A stretch of DNA of 64,000 nucleotides from Impatiens glandulifera (lineage: Eukaryota > Streptophyta > Magnoliopsida > Ericales > Balsaminaceae): NCBI RefSeq assembly GCF_907164915.1, contig NC_061869.1, positions 26,715,616 to 26,779,615 of the forward strand. Direction: 5' to 3'. The position numbers and the translations under genes are program-made. Shown here in pieces: positions 35,197 through 43,513 of the stretch. Numbering within the stretch: position 1 is the first letter of the stretch; each line of letters begins with the position of its first letter. The notes under the pieces were generated by a model. The model did not search any database. It worked only from the letters and a program-made list of their open reading frames with translations, and was not told the origin of the DNA.

Positions 35197-35201
35197 ATAA
35201 T
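35197..35201. repeat. Target site duplication of IN, left copy
   Basis: ATAAT, identical to 46906-46910. It lies in the protease/gag-pre-integrase region of OUT, homologous to IN near 37574. Confidence 0.9.
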
Positions 35202-36375
35202 TGTTAGATAAAATTAGATCGGTTAAATAAAACTTAACAAAAACAAACTTCTTGTGCAGGAACGGTTAAAGAATTCAACCGGTTAAGAAACTCAATCGGT
35301 CAAGCAACCCAACCGACCAAAAACCTGACCGATCAAAAAGACAAGACCGGTCAGATAAGAAGGCCAAAATCGTTGGACATTCGGTCAATCTGAAGTTATG
35401 GAAAAACCGGAAGTCATCCGGTTAACCCAAACAACCGACCGGTGTAGATAGATACTTTGAGTATCTGTTGAGGATGATACCAAAGGGACAGACCTTAGTA
35501 TTTCCATATTCATACAAGTCTGAGGACAATCTGCAGGCTGTAGAAGATCGTCCGACAAGATCTTTCCACTTCGGGATAAATCAGAGACGCAATCCTCCAG
35601 GTACAGGCAACTGTCCAACCGACAGTTGCCATACTAAGTAAAAGACAAACCTAGCCGGTTTGACCTATACACTGGAAGCCTAGACCGTCAGGTCTGAATC
35701 ACTGAACCTCTGCTCAACCAATCAGATTCAAGGAAATGAAATATGACCGTTGGCACATTTCACCTATAAAAGAAGGAGCTCAAGAGGAATAAATGCAGCA
35801 CTAGAAACAAGTTAAAAACGGTTACCAGTTCTACCAACTACAAGCTCTAAGATTTATTGCAAGTTTCTCTCTCTACAAGATTTAGAGCATAAGTGTTTAT
35901 TTAGAGTGTGATTACAATTTCGGTGAGAATTGTACGAGTGTTTATCGAGCAGAAAATAAGTCTCGGTCTGATTGTATTTGTGTATTCCTTAGTGAATATC
36001 CTTCTCACGGTTTCGAGAGGAAGGGGTGACGTAAGAGTTTATCTCCGAACATCCATAAAAACCTGTCTTGTTATTTACTTCCTGCCGGTCTTACATTCTA
36101 ACCGATTCTACCCAAACCGAATTACTGAGTCCCAAAACCGACCCACTATACTCCAAACCGACCTTATCTAAATCCGGTTCTGTCCATCCAGTGTGTGTGC
36201 TACTTCAACCTGAAACAAACCACTTCCGCACTTGAACTCGGCTCAAGGGTTTGTGACAGTTTGTGTAGTATTGAAACCCCGGTATTAATCTCTAACCGGA
36301 TTAAACACCAAACTGTTGAGTGAAGGCGCTAACCGGCCAGACCCCGGTCCCCCAGCCTCGACCTACATCCCAACA
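35202..36375 (+). repeat. 5' LTR of IN (1174 bp)
   Basis: Runs from TGTTAGATAAAATTAGATCG to CATCCCAACA and is rich in AACCGG/CCGGTT motifs. The core promoter is at 35744-35772 and the conserved R/U5 block at 36022-36060. Confidence 0.9.
35744..35772 (+). promoter_or_regulatory. LTR core promoter of IN
   Basis: TGACCGTTGG (35744-35753), a Myb-type site whose complement contains the AACGG core of M-phase (MSA) elements, lies 11 bp before TATAAAAG (35765-35772). The same pair is found in the OUT 3' LTR (56257-56286) and in R (60141-60169). Confidence 0.6.
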
Positions 36376-36377
36376 AT

Positions 36378-36389
36378 TGGTATCAGAGC
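36378..36389 (+). promoter_or_regulatory. Primer binding site of IN (tRNA-iMet)
   Basis: TGGTATCAGAGC, the exact plant copia primer site, two bases after the LTR end. Confidence 0.95.
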
Positions 36390-36414
36390 AGTTAGTTTCA
36401 ATACTCAAGCAAGC

Positions 36415-37296
36415 ATGTCTTTTGATCGGCCCCAATGCTAGAAGGTGACGACTTTGCCAACTGGAAGGCACGCATGCACCTGCATTTAATCACCATGGAT
36501 GACGAGATGTAGTTCATCCTGACCGAAGGACCGGTAAAAATTGATAAAGACAGAAAGGACCGGACAGCTAAAGACAGGAGAAGAAACAATCTGGACAACC
36601 ATGCTAGAAACCGCATCACTAACGGTTTGGACATGAATACATTTTCCAAGGTTAGAGATTACAAAACCGCAAAGGAAATATGGGAAGCGGTGATTCAAAT
36701 TAATGAGGGAAATGAAAGAACCAAGGAAAACAAGATAATGGTGGATACTCAGAAGTTTGAAAACATCAAGATGAAACCGGGAGAAACAATGAGAGAATAC
36801 AGTGACCGGTTCACAGATGTGATAGACGAGCTATCAACTTTAGGAAAGAAGTATGACAACAAGGAAGTCATCATGAAAGCGCTAAGATCTCTCCCAAGTG
36901 CATGGGACATAAAGACAATGGTGATGAGGGAATCAAACTGTCTAAGCAAGATGAAGCTACACGATGTATTCGAAGATCTTAGCCTCAACCTCAACCAGAG
37001 CATTGGTCACATCCAAAGAACCGGTTGCTCCGGCACCGATCAGAACCGCTGAACAGTTCACCAAGGATGCCATGGCAATGCTTGCACAGAAATTTGGCAG
37101 ATTCATGAAGAGAAGCCAACCGACAAACAACAACAACTATAACTACGGTGATAAATCTAATATTAGATGTTATAACTGCAATTGTTTGGGACATTTCAGG
37201 TGGGAATGTAGAAAACCAAGATGGGATGACCGGAAACCGGACGATCAGAATCACCGAAATAACTATCAACAAACCGGTGAAGGAAGTGAAGTTTAG
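36415..37296 (+). pseudogene. gag: gag of IN, broken
   Basis: It contains the copia gag (UBN2-type) segments DDFANWKARMHLHL, DRRRNNLDNHARN and TAKEIWEAVIQINEGNERTK, then KMKPGETMREYSDRFTDVI and LRSLPSAWDIKTMVMRE. After a frame change near 36990 comes a zinc knuckle of CX2CX4HX4C spacing (CYNCNCLGHFRWEC, about 37167-37208). A frameshift lies near the start (36440), a TAG at 36510-36512 replaces a likely Trp codon, and a TAG at 37294-37296 closes gag in the same frame as pol. Soybean SIRE1 is known to use stop-codon suppression, for its envelope-like ORF. Here the following bases do not match the strong CARYYA context, so this may be ordinary decay. Confidence 0.8.
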
Positions 37297-40200
37297 AAAA
37301 CACTGATAGCCGATGACGGAGGGAGCTTATGGGCACACAGTGACAGTGATGATAAACTCACATGCCTCATGGGAAACGAGGAACAGAATATGAAGAAACG
37401 GCTAGGAAACTCCAAGTGGTATCTGGATAGCGGTTGCTCCAAACACATGATTGGAAACAACAATCTTCTAACCGACATCAGAATAGAAACTGGTGCAATG
37501 ATTACCTTCGGTGATAACTCAAAAGGTAGAACTGTGGGCAATGGTAAGATTGTCCATGGTAACTTAACAATTGATAATGTACTCTTAGTTAAAAACCTAC
37601 ACTTTAACTTGCTAAGCATTAGCCAAATGTGTGATGCTGGATACACTATAGAATTCCTTAAACATGCATGCTTAGTTAAAAATTCTCAAGGTATCATACT
37701 GCTAACCGGAAATAGGTTAGGAAATATATACAAGGTCGATTGGAAAAATAAAGTAGAATACCCTGTTTGCATGGTGGCTAAAACCGATCAAACCTGGCTG
37801 TGGCATAAAAGGTTAAACCACTTAAACCTAAAAACCTTAAACTATATCCGCGGTAAAAAGCTAGTTGAAGGAATTCCTGATATAGTATTCAATAAGGATA
37901 AGGTTTGTTCAGCATATCAAATGGGTAAACAAACTAAGTCGTACTTTAAGAGTAAAGGACACATTCAGTCCAACCTATGCTTAGATCTTCTTCACATGGA
38001 CCTATTTGGACCGATTAGGGTCGTCAGCCTAGGAGGTATGCTCTATACTATGGTAGTTGTTGATGATTATTCTAGGTATACATGGGTAATATTTTTGGCA
38101 TCCAAACGTGAAACCGCATCAAATTTAATTGCATTACTTAAACGTTTACAAAATGAAAAATCAACACGCATCAATAGCATTAGGAATGATAGAGGAACCG
38201 AATTTACAAATAGTACTCTAATTGCATTTCTTAATGAATCCGGTATTAGACACGAGTTGTCTAGTGCTAGGACTCCTCAACAGAACGGCCTAACCGAGAG
38301 AAGGAACCGAACTCTCAAGGAAGCCGCAAGGTTGATGATAGCCGATTCGGGTATTGCCTAGAAATTCTGGGCTGAGGCTATCAATACTGCATGTCACACA
38401 CAAAACCAGTCTCTGATTAACAAGTTTCATAACAAAACACCGTATGAAGTATACTTTGATAGGATTCCTAACCTTAGGTATCTTAAGGTTTTCGGTTGTA
38501 AATGTTACATTCTCATAAATGGCAAAACCTACCTATCTGCTTTTGATGCAAAATCTGATATTGGGATCATGTTAGGTTACTCAGCAGTAAGTAAAGTCTA
38601 TAGAGTGTACAATACTAGAACTTTAACCGTGGAGGAATCTCTTCATATCGTTTTCGATGAATCGGTTGAAAGCAACACTACATCATCCTTTGATCTACAC
38701 AACAGATTGGAAAACAACAATATCCACTCTGATAGTGAAGATGAGGTTCCGGTTTTCAGACGGTTTGTCCATGACCAAATGGGTGATGATGAAACCCAGC
38801 CGGATCAAGCTGTCACACGGTAGGAACCTGACACCTCGGTTCAAACTGAGGAAATCGGTCGATCTGACACTCTTGTTCAGCCTACCGATATGTCTAGCCT
38901 TGATCAAGTAAACGGTTATTTGGTAGACACCCCTGAACCGAATCTCAAAAGAAACACAAATCATCCTCCCGAGCTAATAATAGATGACCCTTCAAAACCC
39001 GTTCGAACTAGGCGACAAATTATGGAGGAATACTTTAATTCCGCTTTCATATCCCAGATTGAGCCGAAAAGAGTGGATGAAACATTGTCAGATCCGGATT
39101 GGATCTTGGGAATGCAAGAAGAGTTAAACCAGTTTGAGAGCAATAAAGTCTGGTACCTAGTCCCTAGACCGAAAGATCAACCGATCATAAGAACAAGATG
39201 GGTATTTAGAAATAAACTCAATGAAGACGGTTTGGTCACGAGGAACAAAGCCAGATTAGTAGCACAAGGATAGAAATAGGAAGAAGGCATTGATTTTGAA
39301 GAATCATTTGCCCATGTAGCTAGGATTGAAGACATTAGGATTTTTCTGGCCTTTGCTGCTTTCAAAAATTTTAAAGTTTTTCAAATGGATGTCAAAAGTG
39401 CATTTTTGAATGGTGACCTACGTGAGGAGGTATATGTTTAACAACCACCCGGTTTTAAAAATGCTGACCTACCTAATCATGTATACCGCTTAAACAAAGC
39501 ACTGTACGGTTTAAAGCAAGCTCCTAGAGCTTGGTATGATACACTAACCGCATTTCTGTTAAAACATGATTTCACCATCGGTTTGGTGGACAAAACACTA
39601 TTTAAATTTGAGAAAAAGGAACAAATCCTACTTGTTCAAATATATGTGGATGATATCATTTTCGGATCAACCGATCCTAAACTATGTGAAAAATTCTCAA
39701 CCTTGATGACTAACAAATTTGAAATGAGTATGATGGGAGAGTTAAGCTTCTTCCTAAGCCTTCAGGTTAAGAAATTCGAAGGAGGAACTTTCATCAGTCA
39801 ACCTAAATACACAAAGGAACTTCTAAAGAAATTTGGGATGGATACATGCTCCCCAGCCGCTACCCCAATGAGCTCATCGGTCAAATTGGACAAGGATGAT
39901 GACGGTCAGGTAGTTGACCCGACAGCTTACCGAGGAATTATCGGTTCTCTCCTATACCTGACAGCAAGTAGACCGGATATACTATTTGCGGTCGGTGTGT
40001 GCGGAAGATTCCATGCTAATCCAAAACAGTCTCACTACACAGCCGCAAAGCGAATCTTGAAATATCTAAAGGGAACCCTTGAAGTCGGTATGTGGTACCC
40101 AAAGGACTCATCTTTTAATCTCACAAGGTACTCAGATGCAGACTATGCAGGCTGTAAGGTTGACAAAAAAAGTACCAGTGGGACATGACAATTCCTAGGT

Positions 40201-40599
40201 GATCGACTTGTTTCATGGAACAACAAGAAACAGACATCGGTTACCACGTCAACCGCAGAAGCCGAATATCTGGCAGCCGGAAGCTGCTGTTCACAACTTC
40301 TATGGATCCAACAACAACTGAAGGATTTCGGTATCACCGCCGAAGAATCTCCAATATTCTGTGATAACACAAGTGCCATAGAAATCACATATAATCCGGG
40401 CTTACACTCTAGAACCAAGCACATCGACAAAAGGCATCACTTCATCCAGGAACATGTCATGCTGAAGCATATATGACTGGAATACGTATCAACAGAACAA
40501 CAAGTAACCGATATCTTCACAAAGCCTCTGTAGGAAGCTAAGTTCTCTCACTTCAGAAACATACTAGGTTTAATCGATATTAATCAGCTTATCTCTTAG
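37297..40599 (+). pseudogene. pol: pol of IN (protease, integrase, RT, RNase H), broken
   Basis: Domains in order: aspartic protease with WYLDSGCSKHMIG (~37420); gag-pre-integrase with WLWHKRLNHLN (~37800) and the HHCC region; integrase core with HMDLFGPI, VVDDYSRYTWV and NDRGTEF (~38000-38200), then TPQQNG; RT with [21 protein letters not shown] and the catalytic YVDDIIFGS (~39645); RNase H with DADYAGC and TSTAEAEYLAA (~40135-40275). The ending at 40599 is homologous to OUT. In-frame stops occur at 38359, 38821, 39271, 39277, 39439, 40186, 40474 and 40531, yet I see no frameshift from the protease to the end. It would have encoded cleavage, integration and reverse transcription in the virus-like particle. 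Confidence 0.9.
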
Positions 40600-41059
40600 A
40601 AATTTCTAAAAGGGAAAATCGGTTCGGACAGACAAAACCGGTAGTTCTTCCTAAATTGTCGAAATCTGATTTCACCAAGGTACCTATTGAAGAACCTCTT
40701 TGTCTATCAGTTAGAGTAAACCGACCGGTTACTTAGTGCTTACACTAATTAACCGCATCGGGACTAATGACTGAAAACCGACCGGTTTGGAAATAATGTA
40801 CTCCGGATTATTTGGTCTCCGAACGAACAAAAGTGGAATAATTATCTGTGTTTAGAGTTATTTGTTCTGAAAAGAAACATTTTCACAGCAAAATGGTCAT
40901 ACCTCAAAAGACGTGAAGATATGATATATTTCACCGTCCAGGCCTATGACTCACATCCTAGGTTGTCGACATGCTTATTTCATGCAATATGTTTTATCAT
41001 TTGGTCAATAGAACACGTCAATTGTCACCCACTGGATAATACTATCATCCCTCTACTAA
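40600..41059. other. Noncoding region between pol and accessory A of IN
   Basis: Alignable with 49894-50360 of OUT, including a conserved GATATGATAT...GGCCTATGACTCACAT stretch, so probably regulatory. No ORF. Confidence 0.5.
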
Positions 41060-41066
41060 TATATAA
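41060..41066 (+). promoter_or_regulatory. TATA box of accessory A (IN)
   Basis: TATATAA, 68 bp before the ATG. OUT has TATATATAAG at 50361-50370, at a matching distance before its A gene. Confidence 0.5.
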
Positions 41067-41127
41067 CTTAGGCAAACATCAGACATAATATTCACAAGTA
41101 TCAATTTATCCTCTCACTAAGACAAAA

Positions 41128-41871
41128 ATGTCTCAGTTTCCAAACATTCTTCAAGTTGATTTCGATTCAGCTCAAAGTACAGAGCATTATGAAATCTTTA
41201 AAATGCTCAAGTCGCTTGAAGACACCGATCTAAAATCCTTTCTAGATGACAAACATGTCGTCTTTCCCGAAACCGTCCTGGAGTTCTTCTATAACGCTAG
41301 GGTTTTCCGGGGTACCCCTCATTTCGACACCCTCATTCAATCTAGGGTCGGAGAGACCGTGTTTGATTTTTCGGAAAGTGACTTCTCTAGATGCTTCGAT
41401 CTTCCGAAGCAAGGGATCACTGATCTGAACGTTCCGGCCGGACTAAAAGCCGAAATTTCCTTAAGCTTCTCTCGGTCAAACCATCCGGTCAGTGACCACA
41501 GTGCTAGGTCATCATTTAGAGCTGAATATCAACTACTCAATGACATCATCGGTCGGGGCATTCTGGGTAAGGATGTGACTAACACCTACTGTGCTATAGC
41601 TTTCAATATGATGACCGCTATTACAACAGATACACAGGTCAACTGGTCCAGGGTGTTATTCGATGTCCTGATCTGGATGATCAGCATTCGCCAAATCGGC
41701 CTCATCCCCCAGATCAGCTGCCTACTTATGGAACTTGGGGTTCCACTATGTCCGGGCGAAGGACTGAATCAGGCCCAGGTAATAACCAAGAAAGTTGCCG
41801 ACTCATTCTATGAGCGGTTCGAGAAGGCCTGGAAAAGGAAGAACCGACACCTCAACTCCTCCGACAATTAA
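41128..41871 (+). CDS. Accessory protein A of IN (247 aa), unknown function
   Basis: An uninterrupted ORF, unlike gag-pol of the same element. Residues 1-100 hold the family signature: LQVDFDSAQ, LKSFLDD, FPETVLEFFYNARVF and FDLPKQGITDL. The second half has a RAEYQLLNDIIGR segment, a FNMMTAI segment and the QVNWSRVLFD motif. It ends with a short basic tail. There is no signal peptide, membrane segment or catalytic motif that I recognise. OUT carries an orthologue at 50433 with a similar start, which supports this ATG. The shared N-domain with B and C shows that the three are paralogues. Sirevirus extra ORFs are sometimes called envelope-like, but nothing here supports an envelope. Confidence 0.75.
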   Translation: MSQFPNILQVDFDSAQSTEHYEIFKMLKSLEDTDLKSFLDDKHVVFPETVLEFFYNARVFRGTPHFDTLIQSRVGETVFDFSESDFSRCFDLPKQGITDLNVPAGLKAEISLSFSRSNHPVSDHSARSSFRAEYQLLNDIIGRGILGKDVTNTYCAIAFNMMTAITTDTQVNWSRVLFDVLIWMISIRQIGLIPQISCLLMELGVPLCPGEGLNQAQVITKKVADSFYERFEKAWKRKNRHLNSSDN

Positions 41872-42219
41872 GTCATTCCTTCCTACAACCGGTCATTTTG
41901 CTGTACGAACCGGTTGTATCGCTATCCCACTCCATTATGATCATTTTTGTTTAGTCTATGTCCTATTCGGCTTTAATTGTGTCCCTTTCGGTTTCGTGTA
42001 CTTCTCTTTCATTAATGAAAAGTAACTTTCAATTTCCAACTACATGGGAAATTACACAAACTTAGTTACTTTCTAACTAGATTCTCCACGTCGAGCTCCG
42101 CAACCGGTCAAAAGTAACTCCTTCCCAAGGAGTTTTGGAAACATATATATTCCCATCATAAATAAGACAAAACGGAATATTAGCATTAAATACCCCTATT
42201 TTCCCCCCAATCTCAAATC

Positions 42220-42226
42220 TATATAA
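42220..42226 (+). promoter_or_regulatory. TATA box of accessory B (IN)
   Basis: TATATAA, 89 bp before the ATG at 42315. A CT-rich leader (CTCTTCCTCTCTCTC) follows, as expected for a plant 5' UTR. Confidence 0.6.
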
Positions 42227-42314
42227 GGAACCCCATCTTGTTAAATTTAACATACCTCCAAGCAAATCGAAATCTTTTAAACTCTTCCTCTCTCTCTTGG
42301 CAAAATTTGAAAGA

Positions 42315-43004
42315 ATGTCGAACCGCACACTAAGAAACTATATGTGCATTGATTTCGACTCCGTCCTCCAAGTTGAAGATCTTGAGGTAAAGGAACTCCT
42401 TTTTGAATCCCTAATCGACATCGGCCTTCGTGATTTTCTCGAAGAATCCGGACCTATGTTCATTCCAGAAGTAATAGAATTCTTCAACAATGCATCCATG
42501 AGTGGCGATATCATTATCTCCATGGTGAAAAACCGCACCGTTTTTTTGAACGAAAGCGCATTCTCCCAGATGTTTAATCTGCCCATTGAAGGGTTTTCCG
42601 ATTTCCCATCCCGAGTGGGAAGCGCAGCAGTTGACTATGCGGAATTTTTCTCCGGAACTGAAGTCCCGGTGGAGAACCATGGTTTGAAAACCCGCCTCGC
42701 CCATCACATCCAACTCCTTCACGAGATCGTCAACCGATCCATCAATTGCCAATCTCCGAACCAATACTATTCCAAGAAGATCTTCGACATGATGACTTAC
42801 ATTGTCAGCAACACCCCCATCAACTGGTCATCGGTCATCTTCAATAACCTGAAGACCATGGTCGAGACAAAGAAAGGTCTCGGCTACGCCCCCATATTAT
42901 CCGGTTCTTTCGTGCACATAATCCAGATCTTGGACCGGGTACCCCGACGTACCTATCAAATGTTCTCCATGAGGAAGGGGTGGAGGACAAACTTTCTAAA
43001 ATAA
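42315..43004 (+). CDS. Accessory protein B of IN (229 aa), unknown function
   Basis: The start MSNRTLRNYMCIDFDSV matches MSHPTLRNYLCVNFDSV of OUT (51626), so I prefer the ATG at 42315 over the in-frame one at 42297. The N-domain shows GLRDFLEESGP, PEVIEFFNNAS, and FNLPIEGFSDF. The second half has HIQLLHEIVNRSI, KKIFDMMTYI and the TPINWSSVIFN motif. The last ~20 residues differ from OUT, suggesting a frameshift near 42930 that gave a novel C-terminus. There is no membrane segment. Function unknown. Confidence 0.7.
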   Translation: MSNRTLRNYMCIDFDSVLQVEDLEVKELLFESLIDIGLRDFLEESGPMFIPEVIEFFNNASMSGDIIISMVKNRTVFLNESAFSQMFNLPIEGFSDFPSRVGSAAVDYAEFFSGTEVPVENHGLKTRLAHHIQLLHEIVNRSINCQSPNQYYSKKIFDMMTYIVSNTPINWSSVIFNNLKTMVETKKGLGYAPILSGSFVHIIQILDRVPRRTYQMFSMRKGWRTNFLK

Positions 43005-43296
43005 TTATTACATAATTTATAATTCTCTGTCTCATGTACCCTAAACCGATCCATGTATCGGTCTCTATCATGTTCTTTTTCATTGAATGATTATCTGAAT
43101 TTCTAAGCTTGAAACCGGGTCAAAATCGCACTGTTAGAATATCTATCTAAATGACTAACCGGCTAAAAACGCTAACTACCTCGTTGAATAACCGGTCAAA
43201 ATCGCAAACCGCTTGATCATCGGTTAAATAACCGCTTCACTTAATAATCGGATATAAGAACAAACCGCCTCATTGCCGGTTACATAACCGCTCAAA

Positions 43297-43403
43297 TTTC
43301 CCGCCTATCATTTGCCGCCCAAAATATTTTGGAGGGAAAATTCCCGCCCAAACTTGACGCGACAGTTCGCGGCGGTTGAAATTCCAACCTACGACTATAA
43401 ATA
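43297..43403 (+). promoter_or_regulatory. Promoter of accessory C (IN): E2F-like sites plus TATA
   Basis: TTTCCCGC (43297-43304) and TTTGCCGC (43311-43318) both match the E2F consensus TTTSSCGC. ATTCCCGC (43340-43347) fits the looser WTTSSCSS. The 14-bp palindrome CCAAAATATTTTGG lies between them. TATAAATA is at 43396-43403, 111 bp before the ATG, followed by a CT-rich leader. OUT and R keep equivalents. No binding data are available; regulation is inferred. Confidence 0.55.
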
Positions 43404-43513
43404 GGGTCCTTAGCCATTTTATTTTATTCTCACGCGAAACGGCTTTCTTTCTCTAGCTCTCAAATCTTTCAAAAACTCTGAATCCTTCGATCTCTCACTC
43501 TCTTCAACCTATA

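Noticed and set aside
37294..37296. Programmed stop suppression between gag and pol
   Set aside because: The downstream context does not match CARYYA and the region has many other stops; decay is the simpler reading.
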